64,000 nt of DNA from the NCBI RefSeq assembly GCF_900105885.1, contig NZ_LT629780.1, forward strand, positions 310,001 through 374,000, read 5' to 3'. Made by a program: the position numbers and the translations under genes. Shown here in pieces: positions 7,780-17,919 of this stretch. The notes beneath the pieces are model-generated. The model worked only from the letters and a program-made list of their open reading frames with translations, was not told where the DNA came from and ran no database searches. This stretch comes from Pseudomonas guangdongensis. Its GTDB lineage: Bacteria; Pseudomonadota; Gammaproteobacteria; Pseudomonadales; Pseudomonadaceae. Positions within the stretch are counted from its first letter, which is position 1. Each line of letters opens with the position of its first letter.

Positions 7780-8913
7780 TCAGATCCCCAGCTGGGTGCA
7801 GATAAGGGTGATCAGCGCATCGCTGACCACCAGGGCGACGATGATGCTGACCACCGCGCGGGTGGTGGCCTGGCCGACCGCCTGGGCGTTGCGCCCGCAG
7901 GCCAGCCCGTAGTGGCAGCCGATCAGGCCGATCAGCACGGCGAACACCAGGCTCTTGAAGATGCCGAGCAGGAAGTCGGTGAGGCCGAGCATCTCCAGGC
8001 TCTGCTTGAGGTACAGCGGCGCGGAGATGTCGAACAGCCCGGCACCGATGACGAAACCGCCGAGAATGCCCAGGGCGTCGGCGAACACGCAGAGGATCGG
8101 CATGCTCACCAGCAGCGCCAGCAGGCGCGGCAGCACCAGGAACTCCAGCGGCGGGAAGCCGAAGGTCTTCAGCGCGTCGATCTCCTCGTTGGCCTGCATG
8201 CTGCCGAGCTCGGCGGCGTAGGCCGCGCCGGTGCGCCCGGCCATGATCACCGCGGTCATCAGCGCGCCCATCTCGCGGGTCATGCCGATGGCCACCATGT
8301 TGGCGATATACAGCTGGGCGCCGAACGCCTGCAGCTGGGCGGCACCGACGAAGGCGAGGATCAGGCCGACCAAGGTGGCGATCAGCGCGACGATCGGCAG
8401 CGCGCCGGGACCGCACTGCGCCAGCGCCGCCCAGAAGTCGCTGCCGCGCATCCGCGCGCGCCCCCGCAGCAGGCGGCCGAGCGCCAGCACCACCTCGCCG
8501 CAGAAGGTACAGGCATTGACCAGCGCGCCATGGACCTGCAGGACCGTCAGGCCGAGCCGCGACACCGCGCCGGGGCGGGCCGGCGGCTCCTCCGCGCGGG
8601 CCGCCGGTGCGGCCGCCATCGCCAGCAGCCGCGCCACGCCATCCGGCAGGCCGTGCAGCTCCAGCGCGCACTGCTCGTCGGCGGCCAGCCGCTGCAAGCG
8701 GCGCAGCAGGGCCAGCAGGCTGCTGTCCCAGGCCTGCAGGGCCTCGACCTGCAGACGCAGGCGCGTGGGCCGCTCGGCCCGGCTGCGCCACACCGCCAAC
8801 AGCTCGGGCTTGTCCGCCGCCAGGATCCAGTGTCCGGACAGACGCAGCAGCGCCGCGCCGTCCCGCTCGCCGGCCCAGGCCAGTTGTGCCCGAAGAGTGT
8901 CCGCCTGCGTCAT
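7780..8913 (-). CDS. MlaE-family ABC transporter permease with N-terminal STAS-like domain
   Basis: 377 aa from an ATG with AAGGAG 8 nt upstream. Residues 1-~100 form a STAS-like soluble domain (GHWILAADKPELLAVWRS, then ALQAWDSSLLALLRRL). The rest is an MlaE permease with about five membrane segments and the conserved stretch MTREMGALMTAVIMAGRTGA followed by YAAELGSM. This fusion is common in MCE transporters outside the Mla operon. First gene of the leftward lipid-transport operon; it forms the inner-membrane channel with the ATPase at 7013-7777. Confidence 0.92.
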   Translation of the reverse strand: MTQADTLRAQLAWAGERDGAALLRLSGHWILAADKPELLAVWRSRAERPTRLRLQVEALQAWDSSLLALLRRLQRLAADEQCALELHGLPDGVARLLAMAAAPAARAEEPPARPGAVSRLGLTVLQVHGALVNACTFCGEVVLALGRLLRGRARMRGSDFWAALAQCGPGALPIVALIATLVGLILAFVGAAQLQAFGAQLYIANMVAIGMTREMGALMTAVIMAGRTGAAYAAELGSMQANEEIDALKTFGFPPLEFLVLPRLLALLVSMPILCVFADALGILGGFVIGAGLFDISAPLYLKQSLEMLGLTDFLLGIFKSLVFAVLIGLIGCHYGLACGRNAQAVGQATTRAVVSIIVALVVSDALITLICTQLGI

Positions 8914-9015
8914 TCCCCCGCTCCTTGACTCGCCGCCCGCGCCGGCCCGGCGCTGCGCGCCTTCTACCCTACCCGATCGGGCCGCGCGGGGGGACCGCAA
9001 CGCGCCGCGCGCGGT

Positions 9016-9819
9016 TCAATAACCGTCGTCGAGGTCAGGCGTCCAGTCCAGCGCCGCGAGGCGCTCGACGCCGGTTTCCAGCCTGCCGTCGGCATGCAGG
9101 CGCAGCCAGCGGTAGCCGGGCAGCTCGCGGCCGATGGCGAACTCGGCGCTGCCGGGGGCAAACTGCACGCAGGTGGACGGCGAGGCCAGCAGACGCACGC
9201 CGTGCCGCCAGCGATCCAGTTCCTGATGCACGTGCCCCCAGAGCAGTGCGCGCAGGTTCGGATAGCGGTCGGTGATGGCGAACAGCGCCTCGGCATTGTC
9301 CAGGCCGATGGGGTCGAGCCAGGCGCAGCCGACCGGCAGCGGATGATGGTGGAAGGACAGCAGCACCGGGCGCTCGCCGGCCTCGTCCAGGGCCCGCTCC
9401 AGCAGCGCCAGCTGCGCCGCGTCGAGATGGCCGGCGACCTGCCCCGGCACGCTGGAGTCGAGCAGGATCAGTCGCCAGTTGCCCAGGTCGGTCACCGCCT
9501 CGCACCGCGCGCTGCCGGCGCAGGCCGCCTGCAGCACGGCGGCCTCGTCGTGGTTGCCGGGATACCAGCGCGCCGGCGCATCCAGCACCGCGCTCAGCGC
9601 GGCGAAGCGCGCATAGGAGGCCGGCGAGCCGTCCTGGGACAGGTCGCCGCTGGCCAGCAGCAGGTCGATACGCGGCTGCTGCGCGCGCGCCAGCGCCACC
9701 ACCTGCTGCAGGCTGTCGGCGGTATCCAGGCCGAGCAGGGTGCGCCCGGCCTCGGCGAACAGGTGACTGTCGGACAGTTGCACCAGGGTCAGGGGGGCGT
9801 GGGCGGCGAAACTGGGCAA
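9016..9819 (-). CDS. cpdA: 3',5'-cyclic-AMP phosphodiesterase CpdA
   Basis: 267 aa metallophosphoesterase that hydrolyses cAMP and so tunes Vfr/CRP-type signalling. Motifs are LVQLSDSHLF (D-x-H), SGDLSQDG (GD), PGNHDE (GNHD), and the metal-binding LLSFHHHPLP and ALLWGHVHQE. I chose a TTG start at 9819 because GGAG lies 7 nt upstream and the product begins just before the conserved LVQLSDSH. An in-frame ATG at 9876 would add an unlikely 19-residue extension. It follows nudF and the DUF1249 gene, the same order as nudF-yqiB-cpdA in E. coli. Confidence 0.93.
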   Translation of the reverse strand: MPSFAAHAPLTLVQLSDSHLFAEAGRTLLGLDTADSLQQVVALARAQQPRIDLLLASGDLSQDGSPASYARFAALSAVLDAPARWYPGNHDEAAVLQAACAGSARCEAVTDLGNWRLILLDSSVPGQVAGHLDAAQLALLERALDEAGERPVLLSFHHHPLPVGCAWLDPIGLDNAEALFAITDRYPNLRALLWGHVHQELDRWRHGVRLLASPSTCVQFAPGSAEFAIGRELPGYRWLRLHADGRLETGVERLAALDWTPDLDDGY

Positions 9820-9908
9820 GGGCCATCTCCAGCAGGGCTGTCGGGAAGAAATTCGCAGGGCAATGGTGGCACGCACTCGACGCCTGGAACGCCAAATACA
9901 TCACACTA

Positions 9909-10364
9909 TCAGGCCGCCGGCGACCACCCTGGCGTCGCTTCCGCCAGATACCCGACACTCTGATAGTGCGCCAGCCACTCGCCGAGAAACAGGTTGAGCT
10001 GGGTCTTCTCGTCCGGCTGGTGCATCGCCGCGTTGGGATAGGCATAGCGCGCCTGCAGGCGGCGGCAGTGATCGGCGCCGACCACCTCGGCCAGCCGCGC
10101 ATCGTGGTAGACGCGCACCAGCAGGCGCGGCGCCGGCAGCCAGTCGAGCGCGCGCCGCTCGTGAAGCTCGACGCTGCTGGTGTAGGGGCCGGCGGCGCTG
10201 ACCTGCAGCACCAGCACCGCCTCGCCCGCACCGAGCGCCACCTCGCGGCGCTGGGCCTGTTCGCGCATGCCCGGCAGCAGGCGCATCAGACGTGCATAGT
10301 TGGCGGCGCAGGCGGCCTGCAGGGCGGCCAGGTCGACCCGGTAACGCTCGGCGGCGCGACTCAA
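9909..10364 (-). CDS. DUF1249 (YqiB-like) protein
   Basis: 151 aa of unknown biochemical function. DUF1249 features include NYARLMRLLPGM near the start, LLVRVYHDARLAEV in the middle and QLNLFLGEWLAHY near the C-terminus. I chose the TTG at 10364, which overlaps the nudF TGA (TTGA). No better upstream start exists because this frame runs back into nudF. Part of the nudF-DUF1249-cpdA operon. Confidence 0.85.
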   Translation of the reverse strand: MSRAAERYRVDLAALQAACAANYARLMRLLPGMREQAQRREVALGAGEAVLVLQVSAAGPYTSSVELHERRALDWLPAPRLLVRVYHDARLAEVVGADHCRRLQARYAYPNAAMHQPDEKTQLNLFLGEWLAHYQSVGYLAEATPGWSPAA

Positions 10365-10978
10365 CGCCAGACCTGACGCAGCTGTTCGCGGTTCAGCGCC
10401 AGCCACTGCAGGGCGATGATGCTCGCCGCGTTGTCGAAACGTCCGGCCTGCATCGCCGCCAGAGCCTGGTCGAAGGCCATGACATGCACGCGGATGTCCT
10501 CGCCCTCCTCGGCCAGGCCGTGCAGGCCGCCGACGCCCTGGCTGTCGCAGCGGCCGACGAACAGGTAGACGCGCTCGTCGCTGCCGCCGGGCGAAGGGTA
10601 GTAGGAGGTCACCGGCCACAGCGCCTGCAGCGTCACCCCGGCCTCCTCCTGGGCCTCGCGATAGGCCACCGCCTCGGGCGACTCGCCCTTGTCGATCAGC
10701 CCGGCCACCGGCTCCAGCAGCCAGGGCCGCGCGCTCTTGTCCAGCGCGCCGACGCGGAACTGCTCGATCGCCACCACGCAATCGCGCTGCGGATCGTAGG
10801 GCAGCACGCAGACCGCATCGTGGCGCACGAACAGCTCGCGGCTGATCTCCGGGCCCATGCCGCCGCGGAACAGGCTGTGACGCAGGCGCAGCCGGTCCAG
10901 CGCATAGAAACCGCGAAAACAGGCCTCGCGCTCGACGATCTCCACCTGCAGCTCGTCGCTGCCCACTGCATCGCTCAT
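10361..10978 (-). CDS. nudF: ADP-ribose pyrophosphatase NudF
   Basis: 205 aa Nudix hydrolase that splits ADP-ribose into AMP and ribose-5-phosphate. The Nudix box is recognisable as GLIDKGESPEAVAYREAQEE with AGV following (pattern GX5EX7REUXEEXGU), and the N-terminal ERELFVRHDAVCVLPYDP-like strand pattern matches NudF. Start ATG at 10978. Its upstream region now contains a copy of the ~87-bp hairpin repeat and a TnpB element, so the native promoter may have been displaced. Confidence 0.93.
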   Translation of the reverse strand: MSDAVGSDELQVEIVEREACFRGFYALDRLRLRHSLFRGGMGPEISRELFVRHDAVCVLPYDPQRDCVVAIEQFRVGALDKSARPWLLEPVAGLIDKGESPEAVAYREAQEEAGVTLQALWPVTSYYPSPGGSDERVYLFVGRCDSQGVGGLHGLAEEGEDIRVHVMAFDQALAAMQAGRFDNAASIIALQWLALNREQLRQVWR

Positions 10979-10988
10979 CGTAATTTTG

Positions 10989-11075
10989 CGCGAGAACCTC
11001 GGCATTCATGCCGGGGAGGGATAGCGCGGCGCCCGCAGGGTGCCCCTCTTCTCGCTTCTCCTGGGTTGAGGCTAT
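10989..11075 (+). repeat. Hairpin-bearing ~87-bp repeat, copy A
   Basis: This sequence is repeated at 13267-13354 in the same orientation, with about 10 mismatches and one gap by hand alignment. It contains a 9-bp hairpin (CCTCGGCAT 10997-11005 / ATGCCGGGG 11008-11016) with a TTCA-centred loop, followed by a conserved block GGGATAGCGCGGCGCCCGCA and a conserved end CTGGGTTGAGGCTAT. The hairpin style resembles IS200/IS605-family ends. No ORF is associated with the repeat itself. Confidence 0.75.
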
Positions 11076-11116
11076 CTTGAGTTGATTCTCTGACTGTGTA
11101 TGCATACAGTCAACGT

Positions 11117-12265
11117 ATGAAAACGAAGCGCGCCTACCGATACCGTTTCTACCCGACACCCGCGCAGGAAGTCCTGCTAGCGCAGACATTCGGCTGCGTG
11201 CGTTCCGCCTACAACACGATCCTCGCCTGGCGTACCCAGGCCTACGAGTCCGAGCAGAAACGCATCGATTACAAAGAGGCCAGCGCTCAGTTGACCGTCT
11301 TGAAGAAAGACCCGGCACGGAGCTATCTCAACGAAGTGTCCTGCGTTCCCCTGCAGCAGTGCCTCCGGCACCAGCAACAGGCCTTCACGAACTTCTTCGA
11401 GAAACGCGCCGGATACCCGGCGATGAAGTCGAAGAAATACCGCCAGTCGGCCGAGTTCACGGCCTCGGCCTTCACGTATCGCGATGGCCAGCTGTTTCTC
11501 GCCAAGTGCAAGGAGCCCTTGGCGATCCGATGGACGAAAGGCCGAGAAACCCTGCCCTCGATGCCATCGACGGTGACGGTATCGCGCGACACCGCGGGCC
11601 GCTACTTCGTTTCGCTGCTGTGCGAGGTCGAAACCCCACCGCTGCCGGTGTCGCCGCGAACGACCGGCATCGATCTGGGCCTGAAGGCGTTGTTCGTCAC
11701 CAGCGAGGGCGAGCAGATCGACAACCCGCGGCACACCGCAAAGTACGCTGCACGCCTGGCGAAAGCCCAGCGAGCGCTGAGTCGCAAGCAGCGCGGCTCG
11801 AAGAACCGGGCCAAGGCCCGGCACAAGGTCGCTCGCCTGCATGCGAAAATCGCTGACACCCGACGCGACGACTTGCACAAGCTGTCGCACAGACTGATTC
11901 ACGAAAACCAAGTGGTCTGTGTCGAGTCGTTGGCGGTAAAAAACATGATCCGCTATCGCAGCCAGAGCAAGGCCATTGCCGACACCGGCTGGGGCGAGCT
12001 GGTGCGCCAGCTCGAGTACAAGGCGGCATGGACCGGGCGTCAGCTGGTCAAGATCGACCGCTGGTTTCCCAGCAGCAAGCGCTGCTCGTGCTGCGGTCAC
12101 ACCCTGGCCTCGCTGCCGCTGAGGGTCCGTGACTGGACCTGCCCGGCGTGCGGCTCGCACCACGACCGCGACCTCAACGCCGCGATCAATATCAAAGCCG
12201 CCGGGCTGGCGGTGTTAGCCCTTGGAGAGAACGTAAGAGGCATCGGTCAAGTACCGTTGTCCTGA
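11117..12265 (+). CDS. tnpB: Stand-alone TnpB RNA-guided endonuclease
   Basis: 382 aa from the ATG at 11117 (MKTKRAYRYRFYPTPAQ). It has the N-terminal OrfB HTH region, a RuvC-like nuclease with Asp in GIDLGLKAL, Glu in CVESLAVKNM and Asp in HHDRDLNAAINI, and a C-terminal zinc finger CSCCGH/CPACGS. All catalytic positions are present, so it is potentially active. It is only distantly similar to the TnpB at 5034-6353, so two separate acquisitions are likely. A GTG at 11096 is an alternative start. The C-terminus RGIGQVPLS leads directly into the predicted omegaRNA/right end. Confidence 0.93.
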   Translation: MKTKRAYRYRFYPTPAQEVLLAQTFGCVRSAYNTILAWRTQAYESEQKRIDYKEASAQLTVLKKDPARSYLNEVSCVPLQQCLRHQQQAFTNFFEKRAGYPAMKSKKYRQSAEFTASAFTYRDGQLFLAKCKEPLAIRWTKGRETLPSMPSTVTVSRDTAGRYFVSLLCEVETPPLPVSPRTTGIDLGLKALFVTSEGEQIDNPRHTAKYAARLAKAQRALSRKQRGSKNRAKARHKVARLHAKIADTRRDDLHKLSHRLIHENQVVCVESLAVKNMIRYRSQSKAIADTGWGELVRQLEYKAAWTGRQLVKIDRWFPSSKRCSCCGHTLASLPLRVRDWTCPACGSHHDRDLNAAINIKAAGLAVLALGENVRGIGQVPLS

Positions 12266-12312
12266 TCTCGATGAATTGGGAATCTCTACCCTTCAGGGCG
12301 GAGAGCAGTCAA
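12180..12312 (+). ncRNA. Predicted omegaRNA / right end of the tnpB element
   Basis: By analogy with characterised TnpB systems, the guide RNA scaffold covers the 3' end of tnpB and the right end of the element. Here the downstream hairpin CTCTACCC (12284-12291) / GGGCGGAGAG (12296-12305) with a TTCA loop is the expected terminal structure. Base 12313 onward would then be the guide. The limits are inferred. Confidence 0.4.
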
Positions 12313-12402
12313 TGCCTCACTCCTCCGCCAGAGCACGCCGGCCATTCGAAAGCGTGCAGTTTAACGGCACTCGCCCGCGTCGTGCGCGCGGATTATCGGC
12401 GT

Positions 12403-12424
12403 GCCGCCGCTCTTGAGCGGCGGC
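12403..12424 (+). other. Strong GC hairpin upstream of the lipoprotein gene
   Basis: A perfect 10-bp stem (12403-12412 / 12415-12424) with a 2-nt loop lies 44 bp before the ATG at 12469. It could be a terminator for upstream transcription or a 5'-UTR structure; no T run follows. Confidence 0.35.
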
Positions 12425-12468
12425 GTCCAGCGAGCGATGCTGTACGCCCCGCCGCCCCAGGAGTCCCC

Positions 12469-13203
12469 ATGCGCCCGCTTCCCCTGTTCGCCCTCGCCTA
12501 CCTGCCGCTGCTCGGCGCCTGCCAATGGCTGGCGCCGCAGCCGGCTTCGCCCGCCGTGCAGAAGATCGCCTGGGAGCAGCGCGCCGAGGGCTGCCAGAGC
12601 GAGCGCTGCAGCCTGGTCAACGTCGAGACTCTGCGTATCTCCGACGTCCCCGCGCTGGATGCGCAGATCGAGCGGGCGCTGCTGGCGATGACCCGGGAAG
12701 CCGACGGCCAGCCGCTGCCTGCCTCGCTGCGCGGCTACGCCGACGCCCTGCTGGCCGAGTCGCGCGAGGGCCGGGAAACCTGGCTGCAGGCCAAGTTGGT
12801 CGACCGCCATGGCGACCTGCTGGTGATCGAGCTGTCCAGCTACCTGTACAGCGGCGGCGCCCACGGCATGCCGGGGCGCGGTTTCATCAACTACTCGCTG
12901 AGCCGACAGCGCGCGCTGCAGCTCGACGACCTGCTGCTGCCCGGCCAGGAAGACGCCTTCTGGACCGCAGCCCGCGAGGCGCGGCGCGACTGGCTCAAGG
13001 CCCAGCAACTGGACCAGAACCGCGACTTCCAGGCCAGCTGGCCGTTCGTGCCCACCGCCAACATCGCCCTACTGCACGACAAGCTGCAGCTCAAGTACGA
13101 CGTCTACGCCCTGGCGCCCTACGCCATGGGCCACCCGACTCTGGAGATTCCCTACCCGCGGCTGCAGGGGGTGCTCAGGCCGGAGTATCTACCGGCGCGC
13201 TGA
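12469..13203 (+). CDS. RsiV/DUF3298-family lipoprotein
   Basis: 244 aa. A signal peptide with lipobox LLGAC (Cys ~19) is followed by a DUF4163-like segment and a C-terminal DUF3298 domain (ELSSYLYSGGAHGMPGRGF, then LDDLL and YALAPYAMGHPTLEIPY). RsiV is an anti-sigma factor that binds lysozyme in Bacillus; in pseudomonads the family is mostly uncharacterised periplasmic lipoproteins, so the function is unknown. AGGAG lies 5 nt before the ATG. Its place between the nudF operon and thiC matches my memory of pseudomonad gene order, so it is probably the resident gene while the DNA on either side is inserted. Confidence 0.88.
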   Translation: MRPLPLFALAYLPLLGACQWLAPQPASPAVQKIAWEQRAEGCQSERCSLVNVETLRISDVPALDAQIERALLAMTREADGQPLPASLRGYADALLAESREGRETWLQAKLVDRHGDLLVIELSSYLYSGGAHGMPGRGFINYSLSRQRALQLDDLLLPGQEDAFWTAAREARRDWLKAQQLDQNRDFQASWPFVPTANIALLHDKLQLKYDVYALAPYAMGHPTLEIPYPRLQGVLRPEYLPAR

Positions 13204-13266
13204 AGCTCAGAACAAGCTTTTAAAACTGCTCTGTTAGACCCACCCAAAACGATTCATCAAGTTTTA

Positions 13267-13354
13267 CGCGAGAAACCTCGGCATTCATGCCGAGGTGGGA
13301 TAGCGCGGCGCCCGCAGAGCGTCCCTATTCTCACACCCCCTGGGTTGAGGCTAT
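13267..13354 (+). repeat. Hairpin-bearing ~87-bp repeat, copy B
   Basis: Direct repeat of 10989-11075. In this copy the hairpin is perfect (CCTCGGCAT 13276-13284 / ATGCCGAGG 13287-13295). The two copies bracket a 2.2-kb segment with the tnpB element and the lipoprotein gene. There is no adjacent transposase gene of matching type. Confidence 0.75.
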
Positions 13355-13441
13355 TTCTCACGCCTGACGGCGATTCTGGCGGCTCTCAGTTATACCATTT
13401 CCCGAGACACGATCTAGCATGTATCTGAAATAACCAACCTT

Positions 13442-14707
13442 TTAAATACCGGGCTCATTCATATCATCAAAGTTGTAACTCTCAGATTCATAATCCGAGG
13501 CAACCTCGATCTGCACAGCCTCGTTATTTGTAGAGCTAGGCTGTCCACTTCTAACTCTATCGAGCCAGTCGCTATGGCTATTAATGACCTCACGAGAGCA
13601 TTCGACAGACAAAACATTAGAGCCTGACTTTAGTCGCGCTTGCCCCGCTCGACCATAATAAGATTTTGATTTTCCACTGGCATGCCCCATCGCCGCACTC
13701 ACCAGCTCAGGCGAAAATCCCAGTTTTTTAAGGTCAGCTGACATCTGGTGACGAATACTGTATGCTGTAACTCCAGAAAAACCACAACGCTTACCAACTC
13801 GTGACATGCGCGCACTGAAATTCTTAACATTCATTGAATCTGTAACCGCATACCCGCCATGCATATCAACCCATTTACTGATGACTCCTATTACAATAGG
13901 AGAGTTCGAAAGATCAACAACCAGCTTACGTAATGGCTGCCCACCCTGAGTTGCTAGTGATGTTTTTGACCCGATGATATAAAACTCAAAAATTTCATCC
14001 GAATACTCTGAGCGACTTACCAGAACACCGCCACATGCCTCACTAGGACGGCAACCAGTACAGATAATAACTGCAGCTAAAACCCTATCCACATCTGACC
14101 TTATAAAGCCAAGAAACTGCTCCCGCCAACTCCATGGCAAACCCTTCAGCGTTTTACGCTTACTGTTTTTTTGAGAGCCAGAGCAATTCTTCAGCTCCGC
14201 AGGTGCTCCCCAGAAGCTCTTATTCCAGAAATAGCAAATCTCAGTCGTCTTAGCATAGATCTCTTCATCATAATCATTAGTTTTTTCTTCGATCCTCCAG
14301 TTGATCAAAATTAAAATTTCCTCGACAACCTTGCGCACGTGTGCAGCACGATATTTACGCAAAGTCCCACGTGAAATCCCAAATTTAACTGCATACTCTA
14401 ATGGGCCCAGCCCACTGAGAGCCATGCGCTTCAGAGCCCTCTTATACTCAATAACTGACCTGGCACTCAATGGAGGACTCAGAACATAAAACACCATTGA
14501 AAAAATCTGATTCAGATCCTCTAGCCGAATAACCTTGCGATCATTTAAGAATTCAAATCCTGATCCTTTCCTGATATCATCTACAGACCCCACTCTGAAT
14601 AAACCCTGCAGCACAGCCGCACGCGCGTAAAACCTAGCATCCGCTCTCGGCGCTGGGCTCGACTCAGAAAAACCATCATTTCCACCCACCTTGCCACAGT
14701 CATACAA
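13442..14707 (-). CDS. Tyrosine recombinase/integrase (5'-truncated by frameshift)
   Basis: 421 aa from a TTG at 14707. The C-terminal catalytic domain shows the recombinase residues: Arg in TGCRPSEACG, His-x-x-Arg in YSIRHQMSADL, MGHASGKSKS and the likely nucleophile Tyr in SYYGRAG. The specific subfamily is not recognised. Base composition is much more AT-rich than the neighbours, indicating transfer. Upstream of the TTG the same frame stays open and protein-like (DAGWYFLGFFCFNPVYIDA) back to ~14795, while the adjoining +1/-1 frame encodes a plausible N-terminus from an ATG at 14940. The original gene was therefore probably longer and has lost a base near 14780. Whether this shorter product works is unknown. 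Confidence 0.75.
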   Translation of the reverse strand: MYDCGKVGGNDGFSESSPAPRADARFYARAAVLQGLFRVGSVDDIRKGSGFEFLNDRKVIRLEDLNQIFSMVFYVLSPPLSARSVIEYKRALKRMALSGLGPLEYAVKFGISRGTLRKYRAAHVRKVVEEILILINWRIEEKTNDYDEEIYAKTTEICYFWNKSFWGAPAELKNCSGSQKNSKRKTLKGLPWSWREQFLGFIRSDVDRVLAAVIICTGCRPSEACGGVLVSRSEYSDEIFEFYIIGSKTSLATQGGQPLRKLVVDLSNSPIVIGVISKWVDMHGGYAVTDSMNVKNFSARMSRVGKRCGFSGVTAYSIRHQMSADLKKLGFSPELVSAAMGHASGKSKSYYGRAGQARLKSGSNVLSVECSREVINSHSDWLDRVRSGQPSSTNNEAVQIEVASDYESESYNFDDMNEPGI

Positions 14708-14775
14708 TGAATTCTCATTAGCATCAATATAAACCGGATTAAAACAAAAAAACCCCAGGAAATACCAGCCGGCAT

Positions 14776-14940
14776 CTCTTGCCTGACAAATTCAATGACC
14801 TCTGCTTTCAAAGGATCATCAAGACCTAACTGGTCACCCAAATTATTGATCGATAAGCCACCCGAGCTTCCACCAGACAAAACATCATTGGCTTCCTGAT
14901 CTGGCTGCTCGACACTCTCCCCGCTAAACCTCCGTTTCAT
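14776..14940 (-). pseudogene. Detached N-terminal fragment of the tyrosine recombinase
   Basis: An ATG at 14940 has GGAGG 5 nt upstream, the best ribosome-binding site in this block. The product (MKRRFSGESVEQPDQEAND..., then KAEVIEFVRQ) reads smoothly into ARDAGWYFLGF of the recombinase frame if one base is restored near 14780. Without the correction the frame continues out of register to a stop at 14581, giving a 119-aa product with a composition unlike a normal protein after residue ~54. An independent small membrane protein remains possible. Confidence 0.5.
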
Positions 14941-14978
14941 ACCTGCCTCCAGCGCTGAGTCTAACCATGACAACTACT

Positions 14979-15212
14979 TCAAAAAGTAGACGCCATTATC
15001 AACGCCCATGCAAGAGCTTCCGAAACACCACTTTTCGGGAATGTTTTATTATTGAGTACGCACCAGCATAGTAAAAGCGAATATAATATACATAACAAAC
15101 ACCCCGCGTAACACCAAGATACAAATTGGCTGCCTCTCGCAGCCATGGGATACGCCAGGCCGATCATGATAGCGGTGAGCGCGAGGCCTACGGGGTCGTA
15201 GCCGATCTGCAA
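14979..15212 (-). CDS. Small hydrophobic protein of unknown function
   Basis: 77 aa from a TTG at 15212 (MQIGYDPVGLALTAIMIGLA). Two hydrophobic segments (about residues 9-24 and 33-52) suggest a two-pass membrane protein. I do not recognise a family. It lies just upstream of the recombinase fragment on the same strand, within the AT-rich insert. The frame is closed only a short way upstream, so it could be a fragment of a longer lost gene. Weak support: no good ribosome-binding site is seen. Confidence 0.3.
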   Translation of the reverse strand: MQIGYDPVGLALTAIMIGLAYPMAARGSQFVSWCYAGCLLCILYSLLLCWCVLNNKTFPKSGVSEALAWALIMASTF

Positions 15213-15610
15213 GGTACTGCCGATTGCCCCATCGACCTACTACGAACATGCTGCCCGCAAAGCGGACTCTGCCCGGCAGCCTGCTCACAGGCGCCGGGGT
15301 GATGTGCTCTGCGGGCATGTCCAGCGCGTCTCCAATAGGCAGGCAATCGTCCAAACGGTCGCGGTACTTCCTGTAACAGCCACGAACCAGCCCCGGTTGC
15401 TGTCCAACGGCCGCGGTAAACAGAACAGCGGGACAAGAAGAGCACCTATCGGCACGTGTTCAAGATGCTTGGTATTTCCAGACATCCGCCCCGCTGGATG
15501 AATATTACGCTGCTGCAGCCTAGGCATGCGTAGCCTTCGACAAGTTGCGCAGTATAGGGTTTGCAAAGCTCACCTAATCTCGCTGGTTGTCGTTGCCGAG
15601 AACTATCCCG
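15213..15610. other. Stretch without a convincing gene
   Basis: About 400 bp between the recombinase block and thiC. Several short overlapping frames are open on the minus strand (for example 15285-15566), but none has a recognisable domain or ribosome-binding site. It may be decayed insert DNA. No repeats, tRNA or terminator were seen except the thiC terminator just beyond it. Confidence 0.4.
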
Positions 15611-15617
15611 CAGAAAC

Positions 15618-15645
15618 GAACAACGGGCCCGTAGGCCCGTTGTTC
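15618..15645 (-). terminator. Terminator of thiC
   Basis: A perfect 12-bp stem (GAACAACGGGCC 15618-15629 / GGCCCGTTGTTC 15634-15645) with a 4-nt loop lies 18 bp after the thiC stop. A GTTTCTG tract follows on the minus strand. Confidence 0.85.
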
Positions 15646-15663
15646 AGAGTAGAGGCTGGATCG

Positions 15664-17722
<2,059 letters not shown>

Positions 17723-17919
17723 AAACTCGAGCAGTTTAATCGGCTACGCCACGGGCGGCCAGCCCTGCGGGCCGCAAGGTACAGGCGTTGGCCATACGCG
17801 GCGCCTGTCGCGCTCGCGCGCCGCGCCGGATCGGCCTGCCAGCGGCGCTCCAGCGCGCGGTTGACCCCCGCTGCCGCCGCCACTTAGCCTTGCGCGTCAT
17901 CTCTTTGCAGGACACCCGC

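Larger units (their letters stand above)
11093..12312 (+). mobile_element. IS605-group element carrying tnpB only
   Basis: The element holds a tnpB but no Y1 or serine transposase. At the left is a near-palindrome (11093-11110, centred on GTATGCATAC). At the right, just after tnpB, is a hairpin (12284-12305) followed by GTCAA, the style of IS200/IS605 right ends. Boundaries are inferred from these structures. Such tnpB-only elements depend on a transposase in trans. Confidence 0.65.

Noticed and set aside
12148..12468. Longer start for the RsiV-like lipoprotein running back into tnpB
   Set aside because: The signal peptide with lipobox begins at 12469 and has AGGAG before it; the upstream codons are the tnpB element in another frame.
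10989..13354. CRISPR array
   Set aside because: Only two copies of the repeat, 2.2 kb apart, with genes between them and no cas genes.
13204..15610. Integron with attC sites
   Set aside because: The recombinase lacks anything I recognise as the IntI-specific region, and the hairpins nearby belong to the 87-bp repeat; no series of attC-like sites follows.
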